The translations under genes and the position numbers were made by a program. A DNA stretch of 17,189 nt, taken from the NCBI GenBank assembly GCA_043784065.1, contig JAYVYR010000051.1:1-17189 (forward strand), in the 5' to 3' direction. The stretch is from Bog-756 sp043784065 (GTDB lineage: Bacteria; Actinomycetota; Acidimicrobiia; Acidimicrobiales; RAAP-2). Positions 1 through 6,687 of the stretch are shown in pieces (the stretch's first letter is position 1; each line of letters opens with the position of its first letter). Below the pieces are notes generated by a model that worked only from the letters and a program-made list of their open reading frames with translations, searched no databases and had not been told where the DNA came from.

Positions 1-94
1 TCCAAGATCCGGGCGAACCGTTGTTCGGACTCGTGGGCGAACCGGACCCCATGTCCGGGATTCCGGGCCGAGTTGTGAACGAGATCCGAACGCA

Positions 95-658
<564 letters not shown>

Positions 659-729
659 GGGATCCTCCACCTCGATCAAAGGTTCACGGTGACCTCGAAC
701 CTCACGGTCAACCTGGGCTTTAACGATAT

Positions 730-755
730 CACACACTCGTAATTACGTCCGTGTG
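730..755. promoter_or_regulatory. 26-bp dyad in the MerR/DUF2889 divergent region
   Basis: A perfect 10-bp palindrome, CGTAATTACG (738-747), is flanked at equal 3-base spacing by CACAC (730-734) and its complement GTGTG (751-755). The whole element is symmetrical about position 742/743 and is AT-rich at its centre, unlike the surrounding DNA. It lies between the divergent MerR and DUF2889 genes. An operator for the MerR protein or another dimeric regulator is the natural reading; which protein binds is inference. Confidence 0.5.
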
Positions 756-850
756 ACCGGACACGCCGCCGGATGATTTGGCCCTGGCCCAGGCTCGGGT
801 CATGATCCTTCTGTGCACATGACGCAAGCGTTCCCTTTAGGCCCTGTTCG

Positions 851-1483
851 TTGACGGACGTCGTGGGGATCGGCGTCCCTCCACCCGCCGACGGCTCGGT
901 GCCCCTCCATCGCCGCTCTATCGACTACCGGGCCTATGGCGACGGCGACGATCTGCTGGTGGTCGGTCATTTGACCGATTCGCGGCCGTGGGCCGAAGAC
1001 GGACGTGCAGTAGCAACTGTCCACGACATGGAGTTACGGGTCCGGGTCCGGACGGTCGACCTGACCATCACCGGTGCCACCGCCGAGATGTTCACATTCC
1101 CCCACACCGAATGCCCGACCATCGAAGCGGCGTTCGCCGGCCTCGTGGGTCTCAGCGTGGGCCGCGGCTACACCCGAGCAGTCCAGACCCTGTTCGGCGG
1201 TCCGCGAGGTTGCACCCACCTCGAGCACCTGGCCCGGTCACTCGGCCCCGTGGTCATTCAGTCAGTCACCTCGCGCAAGGCGCTCTCGGTCAGCCAGGGC
1301 GAATGCGGGGATTTGTTGGCCGGCACCAGTGGTACCGGAAGTCCGTGGGCGAGGAATTCGTGCCACATCTGGGCAGAGGACGGTATTGCCGACCAGAAGT
1401 TGGCCGCCGGTTGGCGGCCGGGCACGGGGTCGTACCCCTCCCCTGCACTCGTGACATTCCTTGGGCGAGACGAGGGCCGGTGA
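851..1483 (+). CDS. DUF2889 domain-containing protein
   Basis: A 210-aa soluble protein matching the DUF2889 family over most of its length. It has PLHRRSIDYRAYGDGDDLLVVGHLTDS near the N-terminus in outline, a central HDMELRVRV strand, the LVGLSVGRGYTRAV block, and the family hallmark GCTHLEHLARSLG. The C-terminal CHIWAEDG segment also fits. The molecular function of the family is not established. The start is uncertain: TTG at 851 is the first in-frame candidate after a stop at 803, and GTG at 863 or 899 is possible; no clear ribosome-binding site is seen. Its TGA overlaps the GTG of the following lipoprotein gene, so the two are probably co-translated. Confidence 0.8.
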   Translation: MTDVVGIGVPPPADGSVPLHRRSIDYRAYGDGDDLLVVGHLTDSRPWAEDGRAVATVHDMELRVRVRTVDLTITGATAEMFTFPHTECPTIEAAFAGLVGLSVGRGYTRAVQTLFGGPRGCTHLEHLARSLGPVVIQSVTSRKALSVSQGECGDLLAGTSGTGSPWARNSCHIWAEDGIADQKLAAGWRPGTGSYPSPALVTFLGRDEGR

Positions 1484-1995
1484 CAACGCGCCATCAGACG
1501 GCCTCTGCAGCCCTAGCGTTTCTGGTCACCGCACTTGCCGCCGGATGCAGTAACGGCACCTCGGTCAAGTCGCCCTTCTCCACGAAGCCGCCCACGCTTC
1601 TCAGTGGCCCCGACTACGAAGTCGCCACCGGGGCGGTCAACGGCCTGGGCATGGTGTTGGTCGACGGAAAGGGGATCACGATCTACATGTTCGCCACCGA
1701 TATCCGGGGACGTCCCTCCCGTTGCTACGACATCTGTGCCGTCCAGTGGCCCCCGGTGGTGCTGCCCCCGGGGGTGACCCGGCCGGTGGTCGGCACAGGC
1801 ATCCGCGCTGCACTGCTCGGCACGGCAGGCCGTACAGACGGATCCGTGCAGGTCACCTACAACGGCTGGCCGCTCTATCTTTGGCCTCCCGACAAATCGC
1901 CGGGTCAGGCCACAGGTCAGGCCCTGACCAATGCCGGCGGCCTCTGGTACGTGCTCTCCCCTGCAGGCAAGCCGATCGTGACACCATCACCTTGA
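1480..1995 (+). CDS. secreted-repeat lipoprotein (COG4315/Lipoprotein_15 type)
   Basis: A 171-aa predicted lipoprotein. Residues 1-24 form a signal peptide ending in the lipobox LAAGC, which predicts lipidation at the cysteine and anchoring outside the cytoplasmic membrane. The mature part has two copies of the secreted-repeat motif of this family. The first is GMVLVDGKGITIYMF followed by CYDICAVQWPPVV. The second is VTYNGWPLYLW with GGLWYVLSPAGKPI. Family members are surface proteins of unknown biochemical role. The two cysteines of CYDIC are conserved and probably oxidised or metal-linked; that is inference. The GTG start overlaps the DUF2889 stop by four bases (GTGA), so translation is likely coupled. 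Confidence 0.82.
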   Translation: MTTRHQTASAALAFLVTALAAGCSNGTSVKSPFSTKPPTLLSGPDYEVATGAVNGLGMVLVDGKGITIYMFATDIRGRPSRCYDICAVQWPPVVLPPGVTRPVVGTGIRAALLGTAGRTDGSVQVTYNGWPLYLWPPDKSPGQATGQALTNAGGLWYVLSPAGKPIVTPSP

Positions 1996-2054
1996 CCCCG
2001 AAGCATGATCTGGACGCGATGGAAGGTGCGAGCGAGCATTCGGTCGATAGGTGC

Positions 2055-2076
2055 GGTGCCACGGGGGCACCGTGGC
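2055..2076. terminator. GC hairpin between convergent genes
   Basis: GGTGCC (2055-2060) pairs with GGCACC (2066-2071) around a 5-base loop. An overlapping alternative stem, GCCACG/CGTGGC, spans 2058-2076. It lies between the ends of the lipoprotein gene and the convergent carbonic anhydrase-like gene. There is no T-run on either strand, so terminator function is only possible. Confidence 0.3.
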
Positions 2077-2182
2077 TGGGACCGACCGGAAGTTTCGCGC
2101 CGGTGGCCTCGGCGTTGGCGACCCGTTCGGTGTTCGCCCTCCTCTCCTACCCGTCGGTCCGGACCCGGCTGGGAACACGCCA

Positions 2183-2701
2183 TCAGTCGAGGCGTTCGAG
2201 TGTCTCCCGGTAGCGATGGCCGTTGGCCACATACTCGTCCGCCGACAGACGGATCATGGTGAGATTGGACTTGTCCGGTCGGATTTGGGCGGGTACGCCG
2301 ATGGCCAGGGCTCCAGGTGGGACCGCCATCCTGTTCGGTACTACGGCGTTGGCCCCGACTGTGGCACCAGTCCCGACCACTGCCCAGTGAAGGACAACTG
2401 AGCCCGAGCCGACGAGCGACCCGTCTTCCATCGTGCATCCCTCAAGGTGAGCCAGGTGTCCGATCACGCAGCCGTCGCCCACGATGGTCGGGAAGCCGGG
2501 TCCCGCGTGAATGACAGTCCCGTCTTGAACCGATGACCGGTCGCCGATCACGATCTGCCCGTAGTCACCCCGAAGAACGGCCCCGGGCCATAGCGTCGAT
2601 TCGGACCCCACGGTCACGTCACCGATGACCACGGCTTCAGGGTGGACGAAGGCCTCCGGATGGATCCGTGGAACCAATTCGCCCAGTCGGTAGATCGGCA
2701 T
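2183..2701 (-). CDS. gamma-class carbonic anhydrase-like hexapeptide-repeat protein
   Basis: A 172-aa left-handed beta-helix protein of the YrdA/PaaY/CaiE-like gamma carbonic anhydrase family. Hexapeptide repeats run from about residue 15 to 140 (VIGDVTVG, AVLRGDYGQIVIG, SVQDGTVIH, VVPNRMAVPPGALAIGVPA). Such trimers bind a metal between subunits and either hydrate CO2 or have no known activity. H65 and H82 match the first two canonical ligands. The third position, five residues after H82, is E87; the nearby histidine is H85 (GHLAHLEGC). ATG at 2701 is preferred over 2719 because TACAGT (2708-2713 on this strand) ends six bases before it, a leaderless arrangement seen elsewhere in the window. 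It is divergent from the amidohydrolase gene; a shared pathway is not evident. Confidence 0.85.
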   Translation of the reverse strand: MPIYRLGELVPRIHPEAFVHPEAVVIGDVTVGSESTLWPGAVLRGDYGQIVIGDRSSVQDGTVIHAGPGFPTIVGDGCVIGHLAHLEGCTMEDGSLVGSGSVVLHWAVVGTGATVGANAVVPNRMAVPPGALAIGVPAQIRPDKSNLTMIRLSADEYVANGHRYRETLERLD

Positions 2702-2707
2702 CCTGCG

Positions 2708-2713
2708 ACTGTA
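2708..2713 (-). promoter_or_regulatory. -10 element for the carbonic anhydrase-like gene
   Basis: TACAGT on the minus strand is separated by six bases from ATG at 2701, so transcription would begin at or next to the start codon. No good -35 match lies at 17 bases; TTGCGA is at about 19. No ribosome-binding site is seen, which supports leaderless translation. Confidence 0.45.
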
Positions 2714-2820
2714 CGGCACGGCCCCTCATCTGTCGCAACCTGATCCGGCAGCGGGAGCCTGGTCGAGGGCGACATACACTTGTGTACGCCTGTCGACCCC
2801 CCGCCATGAGGAGATCGTCC

Positions 2821-4011
2821 ATGACTGATGCAGCAACGCTCGGCCACCCGGTGTTCGATGCCGACAACCACTACTACGAGGCAGTCGACGCCTTCACCCG
2901 GCACCTCGACCCGGCCCTCGGGACCCGGGTGATCCAGTGGTCGGAGATCAACGGCCGCCGTTACCACGTCATTGGTGGCCGGGTCAGCCGAGCCGTCACG
3001 AACCCGACATTCGACCCGATCGCCATGCCCGGCGCCATGTATGACTATTTCCGGGGCAACCCGGACAACCGCAACCCGATGGAATTCCTGTCCCGCCGGG
3101 AGCCGATACGACCCGCTTACCGCGAACCGCCGGCCCGGGTGTCGACCCTCGACGAACAGGGCCTGGCCGGTTGCCTACTGTTCCCCACTCTCGGAATGAT
3201 CTACGAGGAGCCCTTAGCCCACGACCCGGAGGCTGTCTGTCATCTGTTCCGGGCGTTCAATCGTTGGATGGTCGAGGATTGGGGATTCAACTACCAGGAC
3301 CGCATCTACTCCGCCCCTTATCTCACCCTGGCCGACCCGGCGTGGGCGGTCGAGGAGTTGATCTGGGCCCTCGAGCAAGGTGCGCATACCGTCGTCATGC
3401 GCCCGGCGGCTCCAACCACCGCTCTCGGCCGGCGGTCGCCCTTCGACCCAATGTTCGATGGCTTCTGGCAGTTGGCCAACGATGCTGGGATCACCGTTGT
3501 CGTCCACGCCGCCGACAGCGGCATCTCTTCCAATGGCTACGCCGTTGACGGATTCGCCGCCACTTTCAGCGGTGGTTGGAAACCGTCGATCAAATCCTTC
3601 GCCATCGAGCAGGCGATCCGTGACTACTTACTATCGGCCGTTTTCGAAAACTTGTTCATCCGATTTCCAAACCTCCGCATGGCCTCCATCGAGAACGGCG
3701 CACAATTCCTCCCCGATCTGCTGGCCAAAGTGCGGTCGACAGCCAACAAGATGCCTGGCTACTGGAAGGACGACCCGATCGACACCTTCCGCCGCCACGT
3801 GTGGATCAATCCTTTCTGGGAGGACGATGTCAACCAGGTCGCCGACTGCGTCGGCCCCGACCGGGTGATCTTCGGTTCGGACTGGCCTCACATCGAGGCG
3901 CTCCCGGAACCGATCGACTACCTACGAGAGCTCAAGGAGTTCGACGCCGTCGAAACCAAGCAGATCCTGTTCGACAACGTCAAGGAACTCATCACACTGC
4001 GACCCACCTGA
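2821..4011 (+). CDS. amidohydrolase-family metal-dependent hydrolase
   Basis: A 396-aa TIM-barrel hydrolase of the amidohydrolase_2 (COG2159, ACMSD-like) family, full length for the group common in mycobacteria and relatives. Metal-site motifs are visible in order: D13-A-D15-N-H17 with E20 at the N-terminus, VVVHAADSG with H229, and GSDWPH with D354. Other conserved blocks are FNRWMVEDWGFNYQDRI and HVWINPFWEDD. The family hydrolyses or decarboxylates small aromatic or amide substrates; the substrate here is unknown. ATG at 2821 is set by GAGGAG seven bases upstream; the frame remains open further upstream but that extension has no family character. It is monocistronic in this window. Confidence 0.9.
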   Translation: MTDAATLGHPVFDADNHYYEAVDAFTRHLDPALGTRVIQWSEINGRRYHVIGGRVSRAVTNPTFDPIAMPGAMYDYFRGNPDNRNPMEFLSRREPIRPAYREPPARVSTLDEQGLAGCLLFPTLGMIYEEPLAHDPEAVCHLFRAFNRWMVEDWGFNYQDRIYSAPYLTLADPAWAVEELIWALEQGAHTVVMRPAAPTTALGRRSPFDPMFDGFWQLANDAGITVVVHAADSGISSNGYAVDGFAATFSGGWKPSIKSFAIEQAIRDYLLSAVFENLFIRFPNLRMASIENGAQFLPDLLAKVRSTANKMPGYWKDDPIDTFRRHVWINPFWEDDVNQVADCVGPDRVIFGSDWPHIEALPEPIDYLRELKEFDAVETKQILFDNVKELITLRPT

Positions 4012-4015
4012 ACCT

Positions 4016-4035
4016 CCTGGTTCGTCCTGGTTCGT
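4016..4035 (+). repeat. 10-bp tandem duplication
   Basis: CCTGGTTCGT is present twice head to tail immediately after the amidohydrolase stop codon. It is probably a replication-slippage scar without function. Confidence 0.5.
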
Positions 4036-4069
4036 CCGTCCCGACCGGGCCGCTTCAAATGTCTGTGGG

Positions 4070-4243
4070 TCAGTGGCCTCTGCCTCGCCCCCGTGATTTG
4101 TGGGCGCCTTTTCCGTGGTGGATTGTCTTGTGGGTGGCGTTGCGGAGGTTCTGTTCCCGGCTGCGATTCACGCGGGCCCGGCCGACGAATCCTCCGGCCA
4201 CGATGACGACGAGACCGATGGCGATGAGAATGAAGAGGACCAT
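4070..4243 (-). CDS. small single-pass membrane protein, hypothetical
   Basis: A predicted 57-aa protein. Residues 2-21 form one transmembrane helix (VLFILIAIGLVVIVAGGFVG), followed by a strongly basic cytoplasmic-type tail rich in Arg, Lys and His that ends in SRGRGRGH. ATG at 4243 is supported by AAGGGAG at the correct distance upstream. The frame is open upstream to 4456, but that extension lacks membrane or family character and would include a hairpin sequence. No family is recognised. The ribosome-binding site and the sharply defined hydrophobic segment are the evidence that it is real. Confidence 0.62.
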   Translation of the reverse strand: MVLFILIAIGLVVIVAGGFVGRARVNRSREQNLRNATHKTIHHGKGAHKSRGRGRGH

Positions 4244-4296
4244 GGGAACTCCCTTCCGCTCTAGGGCGCAGGTGGGTGCCAGATCAGAATAGGCAT

Positions 4297-4324
4297 GGCC
4301 ATGAGGTGTCGCCACCTCATGGCC
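4297..4324. repeat. perfect 12-bp inverted repeat with 4-base loop
   Basis: GGCCATGAGGTG (4297-4308) and CACCTCATGGCC (4313-4324) are exact complements around a TCGC loop. It lies 53 bases upstream of the small membrane protein start and 130 bases upstream of the divergent TasA-like gene. It could be an RNA stem in the 5' leader of the membrane protein gene or a dimeric operator. No T-run follows on either strand, so a terminator is unlikely. Confidence 0.6.
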
Positions 4325-4454
4325 CTCTTGTCCACGTCGAAAGATCCAGGAGCGGCGTCGGAATGCAACGGGAGTTGCTTGGTTGCTCAAGATACGCCAT
4401 GAACGGGTCGACACTTGTGAGGTACGGCGATCAACGAAGGGGTGACACCGCACC

Positions 4455-5126
4455 ATGAGTCGAAACAGCCAGACTCACCGCCGTGGGCAGCGGCCGAGCA
4501 GAATCGTCGTCGTCGGTGTGCTGTCGTTGGTGGTGACCATTCTGACCACCACGGGTGTCTACGCTGCCCTGTCCGCTCGGGCCGTCGCATCGGACTCGGT
4601 GTCGAGTGGATCACTCAACCTCGTCCAGTCGGCCGACGTTGGAATTGGGTTCAGCGCTTTCGTCGGCAAGATGGCTCCCGGTGACCTGCACAATGTCTAC
4701 GTGAACCTGTCCAACACCGGTTCGCTGGGCACAGTTGCCGGCATGCGACTTTGGGTCGGAGCTGCACCTGTGACCACACTGACCAACGGCGTTGCCGTCG
4801 GCGAAGGCCTTACCGCCCGGATCTCTTCGTGCACTTTGCCCTGGATCTTGGCAACAGGAGCCTGTCCAGGTCTGACTACCATCGAGCTGGCAGCTACCGC
4901 GATCAGTACTATGAACTCGGCAGCCACTGCTCGGGCGCTCGCCAACGTGCCCGCCCTGGCGGCTACCACGGGGAAAGTCGCACACGTCCAGGTGTCACTT
5001 GGTCTGGTCGGCACCGAAAAGTCGATCAATGGAATCCCGCCGGTCCGCACGATCCAGGGCCAGGCATCGACCCTCACATTCTCGTTCACCGTCCAACAGC
5101 GGCTGGGCATCAAGACCAACCAGTAG
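4455..5126 (+). CDS. TasA/camelysin-like secreted protein
   Basis: A 223-aa exported protein. A basic N-terminus is followed by a hydrophobic signal segment (residues 17-38), which leads into VYAALSARAVASDSVSSGSL. This matches the SipW-type signal peptide and start of the mature domain in TasA/CalY proteins, where a Y-A-A-x-S-x-x-A stretch is followed by a beta-strand with GSLNL. The next blocks, KMAPGD and VNLSNTGSL, also match the TasA pattern. TasA-type proteins form extracellular fibres or surface layers in Bacillus; the actinobacterial relatives are uncharacterised. A potential C-C pair (SSCTLPWILATGACPG) lies mid-protein. AAGGGGTGA upstream of the ATG could serve as a ribosome-binding site. 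No dedicated signal peptidase gene is in the window. The family call is by pattern and is moderately certain. Confidence 0.62.
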   Translation: MSRNSQTHRRGQRPSRIVVVGVLSLVVTILTTTGVYAALSARAVASDSVSSGSLNLVQSADVGIGFSAFVGKMAPGDLHNVYVNLSNTGSLGTVAGMRLWVGAAPVTTLTNGVAVGEGLTARISSCTLPWILATGACPGLTTIELAATAISTMNSAATARALANVPALAATTGKVAHVQVSLGLVGTEKSINGIPPVRTIQGQASTLTFSFTVQQRLGIKTNQ

Positions 5127-5305
5127 GAGACGCTCCCTAACCGAAGCAGCGGAAGGTGACGGCGGGAGTCACGAACAGGTCACCAAATGTTCGCTGAACC
5201 GTGACGTCCCGTTAGAAGTGGTCTTGCTAGAACATTGTCGGTTCTTGTGGAACGGGCGCAACCTCTCTCCAGGGACAAGGGGCAGGACTGGCAGGTGCGT
5301 AGGTT

Positions 5306-5343
5306 GGCCAGTGGTCGTTGAAGGGGCAGACCACCGGCTGGCC
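5306..5343. repeat. interrupted inverted repeat in the gene-free stretch
   Basis: GGCCAG (5306-5311) pairs with CTGGCC (5338-5343). Immediately inside, TGGTC (5312-5316) pairs with GACCA (5329-5333), leaving a 4-base bulge (5334-5337) and a 12-base loop. Function unknown. Confidence 0.4.
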
Positions 5344-5848
5344 GACGCCCCCCAATGCTTCCCGACACGACCTCGGCCTCCTCCGGGGTCGCGTCGCGCC
5401 CGGGTCGCTTTGCCCGTCATCTGATTTGCGAAGCGAGGTCTCCCCTGCCGACTCGGGACGCGGCCCTGAGTCATTTGCCAGCGTGACCGTGTCATGCTCC
5501 GGGACCAGGGTTGCCGAAAGTTTTCGCATGAAATGGGTGATCGGCGGTGACGAACCTTGGCTGCTGTCGGTTGTTGGGGCTGCCGTCGACTGCCGCGGCT
5601 GTCCGTGGCCACGACCCGGCCATCTAGCTCCGGACTTACGCCTACCCTTACCAGAGGGCGACCTTCCGGTAGGCCGACTTAGCAAGGGACGAATCAGAAA
5701 AGTGGCCCAGAAAGGGAAGGTCACGGCTTCAGCGGGCATCGCCGCGGTCCCACAGAGCGAAGGGCTCAGGGGACCTGCGAGAGGCGCACCCTCCGGATCC
5801 GTGCGGGGATACTGCAGAGCTGGAGGATTCCGCTGGGAAGGTTGATCT

Positions 5849-5878
5849 GGCGGGTTGAACTATGACGCTTGACCCGCC
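5849..5878 (-). terminator. stem-loop downstream of the tRNA-Pro 3'-end remnant
   Basis: GGCGGGT (5849-5855) and ACCCGCC (5872-5878) form a 7-bp stem with a 16-base loop, 17 bases beyond the CCA end of the displaced tRNA fragment on the minus strand. It may be the original terminator of tRNA-Pro, now separated from the gene. No clear T-run follows. Confidence 0.3.
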
Positions 5879-5886
5879 CCGAGCTC

Positions 5887-5926
5887 CACTTTCGTGGTCG
5901 GGCTGCCGGGATTGGAACCCAGCACC
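5887..5926 (-). repeat. decayed tRNA-Pro 3' end (candidate att site)
   Basis: Positions 5893-5913 are identical to 7657-7677, the CCA end and acceptor/T-arm of the intact tRNA-Pro. The match continues with two mismatches to about 5922, and weaker similarity reaches back to 5887. The orientation is the same as the intact gene, so this is a direct repeat. Upstream of the T-arm there is no anticodon arm or D-arm, so it is a 3' fragment only. The T-loop base change (TTCCAAT for TTCGAAT) shows decay. This is what remains opposite an integration site when an element inserts into a tRNA gene and restores the gene with its own copy of the 3' end. Confidence 0.72.
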
Positions 5927-5929
5927 ACC

Positions 5930-6330
5930 CCTGACCACTTCGTATGAGATATGCACCACTTCGAGGCGGCTGTCGAGGCGTCGTAGATCGTCCGGATCGG
6001 ACGTAAGCACCCTCGCACCACGATTGCGCGCAGCGACGGCTACGGAAGCTTCGATGACATCGGCTGTCGTGTGTCCGTGGCTACTCCGCAGAGCTGATCC
6101 GCTTCTCCAGCCTGCCGGTCGTCCAAGGCGACCACATCGCAAATCGGCGATCCGAGGAGCCGAGTCGATCTTGCTTGACGACTTCCATCTCGCCATGCTT
6201 GGGCAACGACTCCTGCGGGAACGAGGAGGGGGTCGTGATGGTCGAATGCACGGACGACGATCGCGACGATCCGTCGATCGTTCAGCCCAAATCCGACCAG
6301 TGCTCCCGTGTCCAGGACCACGGTGGTCAT
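5930..6330 (-). pseudogene. PIN-domain toxin, VapC-like, frameshifted
   Basis: The first frame starts at 6330 with VVLDTGALVGF, the N-terminal acidic strand of PIN-domain ribonucleases. It continues through AGVVAQAWRDG and VVALDDRQAGEADQL, then leaves homology and stops at 6040. The C-terminal half of the domain (TTADVIEASVAVAARNRG, then VLTSDPDDLRRLD) continues in another frame from about 6075. A single missing base near 6065-6095 would join them. The second frame has no stop at the domain end; it runs on through the tRNA fragment and stops at 5729. The start codon overlaps the antitoxin stop (TGATG). Active VapC toxins cleave specific RNAs. This copy should be inactive unless the shift is a sequencing error or is bypassed by ribosomal frameshifting. 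Confidence 0.7.
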
Positions 6331-6560
6331 CAGCCGAGTGCTCGGTCCGCGGCCTTCATTTCCGAGGCGGTAAGCGGGCCACCACCCGTCTCGGCAACCA
6401 TCTCCTCGAGCATCACCGCCAGGTCGTCGAGTTTCAACTGTTCTTCCAATGCTCGAACCACATAGGCACTCATACTTGAGGAGCGCCCCTCAGCCACGGC
6501 ACGTTTCGCTTGCTCAACGAGAACGGGCGGAAGACTGACAGCAATCTTCGTGGTGGTCAT
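6330..6560 (-). CDS. ribbon-helix-helix antitoxin, VapB-like
   Basis: A 76-aa protein. Residues 1-45 form a ribbon-helix-helix DNA-binding fold: the strand TTKIAVSLPPVLVEQAKRAV, then SSSMSAYVVRALEEQL. The remainder (LAVMLEEMVAETGGGPLTASE) is a toxin-binding tail of the kind that wraps a PIN-domain partner. In this family the antitoxin dimer represses its own operon and the complex with toxin represses more strongly. ATG at 6560 was chosen over the open upstream extension to 6656, which has no family character. The 8-bp palindrome ATCGCGAT lies just upstream (6565-6572) and is a candidate operator. The next gene, the toxin, overlaps by one base. Confidence 0.8.
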   Translation of the reverse strand: MTTTKIAVSLPPVLVEQAKRAVAEGRSSSMSAYVVRALEEQLKLDDLAVMLEEMVAETGGGPLTASEMKAADRALG

Positions 6561-6675
6561 ACCGATCGCGATATCAGCCAGGTATGCATTGTGGATCCCA
6601 CCGTGCGACCGCCCCGCTCCCGCGATCGGGGGCGGTGCACGCCCAATCGACGTCAACCGGAGGATGAACGTCGAA

Positions 6676-6681
6676 TAGCCT
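6676..6681 (+). promoter_or_regulatory. -10 element for the methyltransferase gene
   Basis: TAGCCT followed by six bases and GTG at 6688. The same hexamer at the same distance precedes ispH. An alternative GGAGG upstream at 6658-6662 serves only a five-codon frame starting at 6664, so a leaderless start is favoured. Confidence 0.45.
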
Positions 6682-6687
6682 TAAAGA

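Larger units (their letters stand above)
5127..5886. other. 760-bp stretch without a recognisable gene
   Basis: Open frames occur on both strands (for example 5318-5845 plus and 5227-5739 minus), but their products are low in hydrophobic order, rich in Pro, Arg, Ser and Gly, and match no family I recognise. No transposase, integrase or tRNA signature is visible. It contains an 11-bp interrupted stem at 5306-5343, a 10-bp palindrome (CGTGGCCACG, 5604-5613) and a 7-bp stem at 5849-5878. It may be decayed accessory DNA next to the tRNA-bounded segment. Confidence 0.5.

Noticed and set aside
988..1995. 335-aa plus-strand frame covering the lipoprotein
   Set aside because: The first 164 residues are an out-of-frame reading of the DUF2889 gene. 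The real gene starts at GTG 1480 with a signal peptide and lipobox.
4070..4456. 128-aa version of the small membrane protein
   Set aside because: The N-terminal extension crosses the perfect hairpin and has no membrane or family character. The ribosome-binding site supports ATG at 4243.
5318..5845. 175-aa open frame on the plus strand
   Set aside because: Composition is unlike a folded protein, no motif is recognisable, there is no ribosome-binding site or -10 element at the start, and equal-length frames exist on the other strand.
5887..5970. A second complete tRNA gene
   Set aside because: Only the acceptor 3' strand and T-arm are present. No anticodon arm, D-arm or 5' acceptor strand can be folded from the neighbouring bases.
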